This document shows positions 9,252-16,300 of a stretch of DNA of 64,000 nucleotides, in pieces. The notes below the pieces were generated by a model, which was given only the letters and a program-made list of their open reading frames with translations, was not told where the DNA came from and did not search any database. The stretch's first letter is position 1. Each line of letters begins with the position of its first letter. Made by a program: the position numbers and the translations under genes. The DNA is from Solidesulfovibrio fructosivorans JJ] (GTDB taxonomy: Bacteria > Desulfobacterota > Desulfovibrionia > Desulfovibrionales > Desulfovibrionaceae), in the NCBI RefSeq assembly GCF_000179555.1, contig NZ_AECZ01000007.1, forward strand, positions 1 through 64,000, given 5' to 3'.

Positions 9252-9914
9252 CTAGACCAGTAGTTGATAGAGAAAGGAGACGGGGGGGAGGATGATCTTG
9301 CCGAGCACCCCGATCACGGCCAGCAGGATGAGCAGCAAAAATCCCCAGCGGCCGAACTCCTGGTAGCGAAGAGCCATATGCGGCGGCAGAAAGCCGGCCA
9401 GGATGTTGCTGCCGTCGAGCGGCGGCACGGGGAGCAGGTTGAAGATGCCGAGCGCCAGGTTGACCGTGACCCCGGCCGCGCACATGTAGAGCAGCGGTTC
9501 CAGGATGCGGTAGGCCATAGTGCCCTGGACCACGCCCACGGCGATGTATTCGATGCCGTGCACGGACAGGGCGAAGAGTATGGCCAGCAGGAAGTTCATG
9601 GCCGGCCCGGCCAGGGCCACGAGCATCATGCCGCGCGCCGGATTGCGGAAATAACGCGGGTCGACGGGCACGGGCTTGGCCCAGCCGATCATGCGCGTGA
9701 TCAGGAAGGCCAAGGTGCCGAGCACGTCGAGGTGGCGGAGGGGGTTTAGGGTGAGCCGTCCGGCGAGTCGGGCCGTGGGATCGCCCAGCCAGTTGGCGAC
9801 GAAGCCGTGGGCCGCCTCGTGGAAGGTCACGGCCATGAGCACCGGGACGACCAGCAGGGCGATTTCCTGGATTGTTTGGGAAATATCCGGAGACATGGAG
9901 ATGGCGGCTAGCAC
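9252..9914 (-). CDS. Site-2 protease family membrane metalloprotease (M50)
   Basis: About 220 residues with five to six hydrophobic segments. The zinc site is HEAAH near residue 33 with the second motif in PPLDGSNIL near residue 172, the paired signature of the compact M50/SREBP site-2 protease family, which cuts within membranes. This short form without PDZ domain is widespread next to trpS and segregation genes; its substrate is generally unknown. The start is uncertain: GTG 9914 gives the longest frame, ATG 9896 (MSPDIS) is equally possible, and neither has a clear ribosome binding site. It shares strand and likely transcript with trpS. Confidence 0.88.
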   Translation of the reverse strand: MLAAISMSPDISQTIQEIALLVVPVLMAVTFHEAAHGFVANWLGDPTARLAGRLTLNPLRHLDVLGTLAFLITRMIGWAKPVPVDPRYFRNPARGMMLVALAGPAMNFLLAILFALSVHGIEYIAVGVVQGTMAYRILEPLLYMCAAGVTVNLALGIFNLLPVPPLDGSNILAGFLPPHMALRYQEFGRWGFLLLILLAVIGVLGKIILPPVSFLYQLLV

Positions 9915-10012
9915 GAACCGCTGGCCGGGGCAAGAGGCGTGTCCGCAGGGATTGTGGGCCGCCCCGGAGACGCTGCCCGCGCTCCGGGGCGGAAAAAGTA
10001 TCGCGCGGCGGC

Positions 10013-10378
10013 TTAACCGGCCTTTTCCATGGCCATGGCCACCTTGTTCTTCAGTTCGCCGAGGTCCACGGATTTGACCACATAATAGTCGGCGGCAATG
10101 GATTTAAGGTCGTGCTGGAAGCTGTCGTAAGCGGTGCTCAGGATGACGGGCACGCTCTGGTCCTTGCCGCGGATTTCCTGAAGCAGGTCCAGGCCCGAGC
10201 GGTTGCCACCGAGCTTGATGTCGAGCACGACCACGTCCGGCGCGACTTTGGCCATGAGCGGCAGGATGTCTTCCTCGCCGTCCGAGGTCACGACCTCGTA
10301 GCCCTCTCCCTCGAGTTCTTCCTGATAGAGCATCCGAATGTGCTTCTCGTCGTCGACGACCAATATCTTCCCGCTCAT
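10013..10378 (-). CDS. Single-domain response regulator (CheY-like receiver)
   Basis: 121 residues forming just a receiver domain: the acidic pair in VVDDEKHIR, the phosphoacceptor aspartate in VVLDIKL near residue 53, the switch serine/threonine in ILSTAYD and the conserved lysine in YYVVKSVD. There is no output domain, so it must act by protein contact in a phosphorelay or motility or stress pathway. ATG 10378 is preceded by AAGGAGCTGTACTT, a strong ribosome binding site, and is preferred over the upstream start at 10399. It lies upstream of the protease gene on the same strand with a 98-base gap. No partner kinase is adjacent. Confidence 0.9.
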   Translation of the reverse strand: MSGKILVVDDEKHIRMLYQEELEGEGYEVVTSDGEEDILPLMAKVAPDVVVLDIKLGGNRSGLDLLQEIRGKDQSVPVILSTAYDSFQHDLKSIAADYYVVKSVDLGELKNKVAMAMEKAG

Positions 10379-10524
10379 AAGTACAGCTCCTTGCAGCACG
10401 ACACGTTGTCGTCATTCTCTGCGTTTCTCGACTTGATCTTATGCGGAAAAGCCCGACCCCGGTCAACCGTTTTCCCGGATCGCTGCCTTGATTCCCAAGC
10501 CCCGCCGCGCTACACGGCCAGACC

Positions 10525-10722
10525 ATGATTACCGTTACACTGGGTTCGGAAAAACAACCAGTCACTTATCCGAAAATCAAAACCGTGTTGCAATTGCTCC
10601 ATAAACTCAACCTCCGCGTCAACGATGCCCTGATCATCCGCGACGGCGAGCTGCTCACCCCGGACAGGCATCTGCACGACGGCGACCATGTCACCGTGCG
10701 CCCCGTGACCTCGCGCGGATAG
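10525..10722 (+). CDS. Ubiquitin-like sulfur-carrier-type small protein (MoaD/ThiS/TtuB fold)
   Basis: 65 residues with the beta-grasp pattern of ThiS/MoaD/TtuB carriers: MITVTLG, a helix with LLHKLNL, then DGELLTPDRHLHDGD and a final strand VTVRPVT. Such proteins receive sulfur as a C-terminal thiocarboxylate. The TtuA-like thiolase 415 bases downstream on the same strand is a natural partner, so a role in tRNA 2-thiolation is the best inference. Unusually, the chain ends SRG rather than the canonical GG. It is separated from its presumed partner by a composite repeat and a terminator-like palindrome. Confidence 0.75.
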   Translation: MITVTLGSEKQPVTYPKIKTVLQLLHKLNLRVNDALIIRDGELLTPDRHLHDGDHVTVRPVTSRG

Positions 10723-10723
10723 G

Positions 10724-10975
10724 CGGAGGCGGGGGCTCCGCCCCCGCACCCCCGCCAGGGCGCTGCCCTGGACCCGCCGGGAGGCCATGGGCCCCCCGGT
10801 CCCCCCTCCCGGTGTGCTTTGGCCGGGCGGAGGCTGCGCAGGCTGGCGGGAGCGCGGAGTGTGGAGAAGATGGAGGCGGAATTTGTCGGGACGGTGCATG
10901 TCGCTTCGCGACAAGCTCGTCCCGACAAATTCCGCCTCCACCACGCCGTCGCCCCTACGGGGCGAAGGGGATAGA
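10724..10975. repeat. Composite palindromic repeat, copy R2 (truncated: e-d-c)
   Basis: About 250 bases after the ubiquitin-like gene. The order is the reverse of copy R1: module e on the opposite strand (GGGGGC/GCCCCC, CAGGGCG/CGCCCTG, then a stretch ending GGTGTGCTTTGGCCGGGCGG), then module d (10874-10940), a near-perfect hairpin pairing TGGAGGCGGAATTTGTCGGG with its complement around a GTCGC-TTC-GCGAC tip, then the CGCCCC/GGGGCG part of module c. Modules b and a are missing. No open frame here has coding character. Confidence 0.78.
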
Positions 10976-11060
10976 ATTATTGCTTTTGGATTATGGGGGA
11001 GGGTAATAGCCTTGTCCCCCATTGCAACCCTTTAAGAGTTTTTGGGGAGGGTGGGGGGGT

Positions 11061-11108
11061 GCGGGGGGAGGGGACCCCTTTTTGCAAAAAGGGGTCCCCT
11101 CCCCCCGC
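11061..11108. terminator. Palindrome T1, bidirectional-terminator-like
   Basis: A nearly perfect 48-base palindrome: GCGGGGGGAGGGGACCCC, then TTTTTGCAAAAA at the centre, then the complement. A stable GC stem flanking T and A runs can act as an intrinsic terminator in either direction. It shares design with the palindromes near 41.7, 41.8, 44.3, 50.5 and 50.6 kb. It sits 30 bases upstream of the TtuA-like gene, which is therefore probably transcribed separately from the carrier gene or relies on read-through. Confidence 0.55.
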
Positions 11109-11137
11109 ATCTCGCTCCTCCTCTCCCGGAAATATCC

Positions 11138-12046
11138 ATGAAGTGCAAACGATGCGGCGAGACGGCGGCGGTAAAGCTGCCGAGCCATCATGCGGGCTTT
11201 TGTCCGGAGTGTTTCGAGCGGTTCTTCAAGAAGCAGGTGGAGACGGCCATACGGCGTCACGGGATGATACTGCCGGGCGAGAAGGTGCTGGTGGCGGTTT
11301 CCGGCGGCAAGGATTCGCTGGCGCTGTTACGGGTGTTGTCCGATCTGGGCCATGACGTGGCCGGGCTGCATGTGCATTTGGGGATCCCGGACAGTTCGGA
11401 CCCGGTGTGCGAGCGCACCGAGGCGTATTGCCGGGAAAACGGCTTTGCGCTGCACGTGTTGCGCATGGCGGATGTGGGGCTGGCCATTCCGGAGGTGAAG
11501 GATGCGGTGCGCCGGCCGATCTGCTCGGTGTGCGGCAAGATCAAGCGGCATTATTTCAACCGGTTCGCCTACGAAAACGGGTATGCCGCCCTGGCCACGG
11601 GGCATAACCTGGACGACGAGGTGGCGCGGCTTTTTGCCAACGTGCTGCGCTGGGATGCGGCCTATCTGGGCGGCCAGGGGCCGATGCTGCCGGCCGAGGG
11701 ACGCTTTGTGCGTAAGATCAAGCCGCTTTATCGCCTTACGGAGTTCGAGACGGCGGCGTACTGTTTTTTCAAGGGCATCGACCACTGGAAGGCGGCCTGT
11801 CCGTATAGCGGCGGGGCGAGCTTTACCGGGCACAAGCGGCTTTTTGCCGACCTGGAGGACAGGAGCCCCGGCCAGAAAACGGCCTTTTACGAGGCGTTTC
11901 TGGCCAAGGGCAAATCGCATTTCGCCGGAGTGGGCGAGGAGAACGGGCCGGTGCTTACGCCCTGCGAACGGTGCGGCTATCCGTCATCGAGCGAGGTCTG
12001 CGGCGTGTGCCGCATCCGGGCGCTGGTGGAGAGGGCTGGGGAATAG
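11138..12046 (+). CDS. TtuA/TtcA-family tRNA 2-thiolation protein (PP-loop ATPase with zinc ribbons)
   Basis: 302 residues. The chain opens with a zinc ribbon (CKRCG, then CPEC near residue 25), followed by an ATP pyrophosphatase PP-loop SGGKDS at residues 55-60, a catalytic or cluster-binding CSVC near 129, GHNLDDE, and a C-terminal zinc ribbon (CERCG then CGVC). The two terminal ribbons distinguish TtuA-type enzymes from plain TtcA. They adenylate a tRNA uridine and insert sulfur delivered by a ubiquitin-like carrier, using a [4Fe-4S] cluster. ATG 11138 begins directly at the ribbon. The gene converges with the aminotransferase, with 8 bases between stops. Confidence 0.88.
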   Translation: MKCKRCGETAAVKLPSHHAGFCPECFERFFKKQVETAIRRHGMILPGEKVLVAVSGGKDSLALLRVLSDLGHDVAGLHVHLGIPDSSDPVCERTEAYCRENGFALHVLRMADVGLAIPEVKDAVRRPICSVCGKIKRHYFNRFAYENGYAALATGHNLDDEVARLFANVLRWDAAYLGGQGPMLPAEGRFVRKIKPLYRLTEFETAAYCFFKGIDHWKAACPYSGGASFTGHKRLFADLEDRSPGQKTAFYEAFLAKGKSHFAGVGEENGPVLTPCERCGYPSSSEVCGVCRIRALVERAGE

Positions 12047-12054
12047 GACGCGCT

Positions 12055-13191
12055 TCAGCGGCCTGCCAGCGCCTCGCCGAGGGCGTCCAGGAATCCCCGC
12101 AGCATGTCCGGACTGATGTCGCCCATGTGCCCGATGCGGAAGATGGGCCGCTTGCCGGCCGCTTCCAGGTCTTCGTTGAGCTTGGCGTAGCCGGGGTCGA
12201 ACAGGTAGCCCTTCGCGCGCATGGTCTCCTTGACGTCCTTGAGGTCGGCGAAGCTCGTGCCTTCGGGCGCGACGGCCGTGGTCACGGTGGGGGAGCGGAA
12301 GCCTTCCTGGGCGAAGGCGGCGAGGCCGGGCTCGGCGGCGACAAAGTCCAGGGCCATGTCCCGCATGGCCTCGTGGCGGGCGAAGCGGGCGGCGATGCCT
12401 TCTTCTTTCACGATGTATTCGAGCTGGACGAACATTTGGTTGCCGAGGGCGCCGTTGGGCGTGGACTGGGTCTGGAACTTCGCGGCCCGGCCGAGGTGGG
12501 AGAGGATGTCCGAGGCGTGTCCCCGGGCCGTGACGTGCTTGGCCTTGTCCACGGCTTCGGGGCTGACGAACCCGATGCCGAAGCCGGCATGGAGCCCGAG
12601 GGATTTCTGGGTGGCGGTGCAGTACATGGCGCAGCCGGATTCCCGGATGCCGGTCGGCGCGCCGCCGAAGATGCTCACCCCGTCGACGATGGGGAGGGCG
12701 CCGCGCGCTTTGACGGCCCGGCAAAGCGCGACCACGTCGTTGGCCACGCCGGTCGAGGTCTCGTTGTGGGTGATGGCCACCACGGCCGGCTTGTGTTCGT
12801 CCATGGCCGCCTCGATGGACGCGACGTCGGCGGCGCGGCCGGGCTCGAAAGCGAGCAGGGCGGCGTTTTTGCCGTTCTCCAGCGAAATCTTGTGCCACAT
12901 GTCGCCGAAAGCGCCGACCGACACGTGGAGCACTGTTTCGTCCGCGGCGACAAGGGAGCGGATGGCCGCTTCCATGGCCGTGGAGCCGGAGCCGAGAAAG
13001 AGGATGGTCTTATAGTCTTGCGGCAGGTCGGCGATGGCCGCGAGGTCTTCGAAAATGGGGCGGAAGCGTTTGGCGTTTTCCGCATCGCGGTGGCCGAATT
13101 CCGGCCAGGCGGCGGCCGCGCGCACCTCGGGCCGGATATAGGTCGGACCGGTGATGAAAAGCTTGAGTCCCGGAAAAGGCGCGTCTGGCAT
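12055..13191 (-). CDS. Class V aminotransferase (alanine-glyoxylate / phosphoserine type)
   Basis: 378 residues with the fold-type I PLP pattern: FITGPTYIRPEV at the N-terminus, GSGSTAMEAAIR, the PLP aspartate in PIVDGVSIFGG and the Schiff-base lysine in CTATQKSLGL at residue 196. The family includes serine-pyruvate and alanine-glyoxylate transaminases and the alternative phosphoserine aminotransferases of anaerobes. A serB gene lies about 1 kb away, which makes a serine-pathway role attractive but unproven. ATG 13191 sits seven bases after AGGGAG; ATG 13197 in the same frame is too close to it. The gene stands alone on its strand. Confidence 0.88.
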   Translation of the reverse strand: MPDAPFPGLKLFITGPTYIRPEVRAAAAWPEFGHRDAENAKRFRPIFEDLAAIADLPQDYKTILFLGSGSTAMEAAIRSLVAADETVLHVSVGAFGDMWHKISLENGKNAALLAFEPGRAADVASIEAAMDEHKPAVVAITHNETSTGVANDVVALCRAVKARGALPIVDGVSIFGGAPTGIRESGCAMYCTATQKSLGLHAGFGIGFVSPEAVDKAKHVTARGHASDILSHLGRAAKFQTQSTPNGALGNQMFVQLEYIVKEEGIAARFARHEAMRDMALDFVAAEPGLAAFAQEGFRSPTVTTAVAPEGTSFADLKDVKETMRAKGYLFDPGYAKLNEDLEAAGKRPIFRIGHMGDISPDMLRGFLDALGEALAGR

Positions 13192-13337
13192 GGTCATACT
13201 CCCTGGTTGCTGTGGGCGCGCACGATACGGCAAAAGCCCGGCCCGGGCAATCGGGCCGATTCGAGGATAACTGGGGCATGCATCATGCAGGGGAAGGAAG
13301 GGCGGCCGGAAAAATCGGCCGTTCAAGGAGTCCCGCC

Positions 13338-13514
13338 ATGCTGCGCTACCTCGTGCCGCTTCTGGCCCTTGCGGCCGCCGCCTGCGCCCCCATTGCCAAT
13401 GGCGAGCTGGAGCGGAAACTCGACTTCGAGACCAACAACTGCCTGACCCAGGTCCCGGAGCGGCAGGATTTTCGGACCTTTCGGCAGAAAATGCCGTCCT
13501 TTCTCTTGCCCTGA
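13338..13514 (+). CDS. Small lipoprotein
   Basis: 58 residues. A hydrophobic signal (LRYLVPLLALAAAACA) ends in a lipobox-like LAAAAC, so the mature form begins with a lipidated cysteine and is only about 40 residues long. A perfect AAGGAG lies seven bases before the ATG. No family recognised. A lone further cysteine is present (NNCLTQ). It starts 140 bases from the divergent aminotransferase gene and is followed by some 250 bases with no gene. Confidence 0.6.
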   Translation: MLRYLVPLLALAAAACAPIANGELERKLDFETNNCLTQVPERQDFRTFRQKMPSFLLP

Positions 13515-13767
13515 CCCGTGACGCCGGCGGGGCCGCGCCCCGCGTTTCGCCCCTGACCGCGGGCATGGCAGGGGCCATATTCGCGGCCACGGGGCGGCGG
13601 TTGCCCCGGCTGCTTTTCGCGGGTGTGTGGTCGAAAAACGAAACGTGTCCATGGTCCCGGGAAGGTGTCGACCGCGAGAGAAACGGACGGCGTCCTTCCG
13701 GGGCCACGGAAGCAGTATGCGGGGCGGGGCGTATTTTGCACCTACGCCAAACGGCCGCGGCAGACGG

Positions 13768-13989
13768 TTATGAAGCGGGTTTGTTCGGCTCGGAGGCCGG
13801 CGTCTCGTCGGAAGCGGGGTCGGTTGCTGTTTCGGGCTCGGGATAGACGATTTCTCCCGTGGCCTCGTCGAAGTAGGGGCCGTCCTCGACCGAGGGGCGC
13901 GCGGATTTGCGCTGGAGTTTTTCTTCCTTTTTTTTCTTCTTGGCCAGTTCCTTGGCGCGCTTGGCGAAGGTATAGGCGTTTTTTGCCAC
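13768..13989 (-). CDS. Small Lys-rich conserved hypothetical protein
   Basis: 73 residues beginning at GTG 13989, five bases after a perfect AGGAGG; this RBS decides the start against a longer frame. The N-terminal half is a charged helix (KNAYTFAKRAKELAKKKKKE) and the C-terminal half is acidic and Pro-rich, with YFDEATGEIVYP. Small proteins with this basic AKNAYTFAKR-type start recur in Proteobacteria with unknown function, possibly nucleic-acid or ribosome associated. No partner is evident: it is flanked by divergent serB and a gene-free stretch. Confidence 0.72.
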   Translation of the reverse strand: MAKNAYTFAKRAKELAKKKKKEEKLQRKSARPSVEDGPYFDEATGEIVYPEPETATDPASDETPASEPNKPAS

Positions 13990-14191
13990 TTGTCCTCCTG
14001 TGTCAGGTGTTCGGCTCTTGAGGCGGGATGCGGGATCGTGTCCCGACGCTACGGAGTGATGGAGACGGGACGATACCGTCTCTTGTTCAGGATAGCCGAA
14101 AGCAGCCAGGGGGGAAAGGGGAAATCCCGACCCCCAAAACGCATCCATGCTCCATCTTGCCCGCCGGCCCGGCTGACGCTATAGCCACCCG

Positions 14192-15412
14192 ATGCACGAG
14201 CCCGAAATCATCCTCATTCGCGTTTCCGGCGAGGACAAGCCCGGCCTGACCGCCGCCGTTGCCGCCGAACTAGCCCGGCACGGGGCGGATGTCCTCGATA
14301 TCGGCCAGTCCGTCATCCACGACACCCTGTCCCTTGGCATCCTGGTCAAGTCGCCGGCCGGGGGGGAATCCACGCCGTTTCTCAAGGATCTGCTTTTTTG
14401 CGGCCACAAGCTCGGCGTCAACCTCACCTTCAACCCGGTCGACGCCCCAAGCTACGAGTCCTGGGTCGACGCCCAGGGCAAGGAGCGGCGCATCGTGACC
14501 TTGCTGTCCCGGCATCTGACCGCCGCCCATATTGCCGCCGTCACCGGCGTCATCGCCCAAAACGGGCTCAATATAGACGTCATCACCCGCCTTTCCGGCC
14601 GGGCCTCCCTTGATCCGGCCAACAGCCCGCGCACGGCCTGCGTGGAATTTTCCGTGCGCGGCACGCCGGCCGACCTGACGGCGCTCAAAAGCGAATTTCT
14701 GGGCATCGCCGCCGAAATGGGCGTGGACATCGCCATTCAGGAAGACAACGCCTTTCGCCGTAACCGCCGGCTTGTGGCCTTCGACATGGACTCGACGCTT
14801 ATTGCCGCCGAGGTCATCGACGAACTGGCCAAGGCCGCTGGCGTGGGCCAACAGGTGGCCGCCATCACCGAATCGGCCATGCGCGGCGAGATCGATTTCA
14901 AGGAGAGCCTGCGCCGCCGGCTGCGCCTGCTGCGGGGGCTTTCGGCCAATACCCTGGAGACCGTGGCCGCCCGGATTCCGCTCAACGATGGAGCCGAGCG
15001 CCTCATCGCCAACCTCAAGCGCTTCGGCTACAAGATCGCGATCATCTCCGGCGGATTCACCTACTTCGGACAGCGTCTCCAGGAGAAGCTCGGCATCGAC
15101 TACGTGTTCGCCAACGAGCTGGAGATCGAGGACGGGGTGCTCACCGGCGAGGTGGTGGGCGACATCGTGGACGCGACCAAAAAGGCCGAGGTGCTGCGCA
15201 TGATCGCCGAACGCGAGGGGCTTTCCCTGCAACAGGTCATTGCCGTCGGCGACGGAGCCAACGACCTGCCCATGCTCGGCATGGCCGGGCTCGGTATCGC
15301 CTACCACGCCAAGCCGGTAGTCAAGAAGGGCGCCGGGCAGGCCATCTCCACCCTGGGCCTGGACAGCATTTTGTACCTTGTCGGGGTTCGCGACCGCGAC
15401 ACATTATCGTAA
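14192..15412 (+). CDS. serB: Phosphoserine phosphatase with N-terminal ACT domains
   Basis: 406 residues. Two ACT-like domains occupy about residues 1 to 180 (IILIRVSGEDKPGLTAAVAA, then RHLTAAHIAAVTGVI), followed by the HAD phosphatase core. HAD motif I is DMDST at 198-202, motif II SGG near 287, and motif IV GDGANDLP at 353-360. It catalyses the last step of serine synthesis, phosphoserine to serine. The doubled ACT region suggests amino-acid feedback. It is a single-gene unit ahead of a separate promoter for phoU. Confidence 0.94.
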   Translation: MHEPEIILIRVSGEDKPGLTAAVAAELARHGADVLDIGQSVIHDTLSLGILVKSPAGGESTPFLKDLLFCGHKLGVNLTFNPVDAPSYESWVDAQGKERRIVTLLSRHLTAAHIAAVTGVIAQNGLNIDVITRLSGRASLDPANSPRTACVEFSVRGTPADLTALKSEFLGIAAEMGVDIAIQEDNAFRRNRRLVAFDMDSTLIAAEVIDELAKAAGVGQQVAAITESAMRGEIDFKESLRRRLRLLRGLSANTLETVAARIPLNDGAERLIANLKRFGYKIAIISGGFTYFGQRLQEKLGIDYVFANELEIEDGVLTGEVVGDIVDATKKAEVLRMIAEREGLSLQQVIAVGDGANDLPMLGMAGLGIAYHAKPVVKKGAGQAISTLGLDSILYLVGVRDRDTLS

Positions 15413-15448
15413 CGTATTTTCCCAAAAAAGTTTCCTCCTTCCGGCGGG

Positions 15449-15477
15449 TTGACGGCCCTAGGCCAAATTGTCACAAT
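15449..15477 (+). promoter_or_regulatory. Sigma-70-type promoter candidate for phoU
   Basis: TTGACG and CACAAT separated by 17 bases, about 100 bases upstream of the phoU start. The -35 is near consensus and the -10 is weak. No convincing Pho box is visible. Called on pattern alone. Confidence 0.4.
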
Positions 15478-15572
15478 TCGAACATGAAGGCGTCACCGCA
15501 AACGGTTCGTGACAAGGGTTACGTCTGCAATTGCCACGCGGCGTGAAGCCGCCGCCAACCCGGGAGCCCGCT

Positions 15573-16238
15573 TTGGAAACCCCGCTCGACAATGCCATCC
15601 ACAAACTCAAGGTGGATGTGCTGCAAATGATGCATCTGGCCCAGGATGCCGTGCGCAAGGCCGTGGCCAGCTTGCTGGAGCATAACGCCGCCAAGGCCCG
15701 GGAGGTCATCGACGCGGACCGCGAGATCAACGACTTCGAGTGCCGGGTCGATTCGGAAAGTCTCAAGATTCTCGCCCTGCACCATCCGGTGGCCAAGGAT
15801 TTGCGCTTTATCGTGGGCTCCATGCGCATGCTGGTCAATATCGAACGCCTGGGCGACGAGGCGGTCAACATCGCCGAGCGGGTCTTGGTCCTGACCAGCG
15901 AGCCGCGCCAGCCCCTGCACGCCAATGTCCAGCAACTGGCCGATTTGGCCCTGGACCTGTTGCGCGCCTGCATAGCCTGCTACATGGACCTCGACGCCGA
16001 GGCCGCCCTTGGCGTCATCGAGCAAAACGCCGCCGCCTTGGACCTCAACGTGCGCATTTTCCGCGAAGTGACCAGCGAGATGATCCGCGAGGCCCGGCCC
16101 GTGGAGCGCGCCGTGCAGGAATCCTTCGTCGCCCACAGCCTCAAGCGCATCTGCGACCAGTGCGCCAATATCGCGGAGTCGACGATATTTATCCGCAAGG
16201 CTATCGACTACAAGCACAAGGGCGGTCCCCAGGGCTGA
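15573..16238 (+). CDS. phoU: Phosphate signalling regulator PhoU
   Basis: 221 residues made of two three-helix PhoU repeats. The metal-binding motifs appear as ERLGDEAVNIAE near residue 92 and KRICDQCANIAE near 193, both in the expected positions. PhoU restrains the PstSCAB-PhoR phosphate-sensing complex. I prefer TTG 15573, six bases after GGGAG, since the protein then starts as PhoU usually does. An in-frame TTG at 15531 adds 14 residues without a ribosome binding site. No pst genes are nearby, so this is a solo copy. Confidence 0.92.
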   Translation: METPLDNAIHKLKVDVLQMMHLAQDAVRKAVASLLEHNAAKAREVIDADREINDFECRVDSESLKILALHHPVAKDLRFIVGSMRMLVNIERLGDEAVNIAERVLVLTSEPRQPLHANVQQLADLALDLLRACIACYMDLDAEAALGVIEQNAAALDLNVRIFREVTSEMIREARPVERAVQESFVAHSLKRICDQCANIAESTIFIRKAIDYKHKGGPQG

Positions 16239-16300
16239 TTCGCCCGGTCCCCGGGGCCGCGTCCCGCCGACCTCCGTTTTCTCCGCCTGTTGGGGCGGTT

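Noticed and set aside
13515-13767. Possible gene after the small lipoprotein
   Set aside because: Short frames on both strands lack ribosome binding sites and motifs; the stretch seems non-coding.
15440-15500. Pho box upstream of phoU
   Set aside because: The TTGTCACAATT segment only loosely resembles one half-site, and a second properly spaced half-site is missing.
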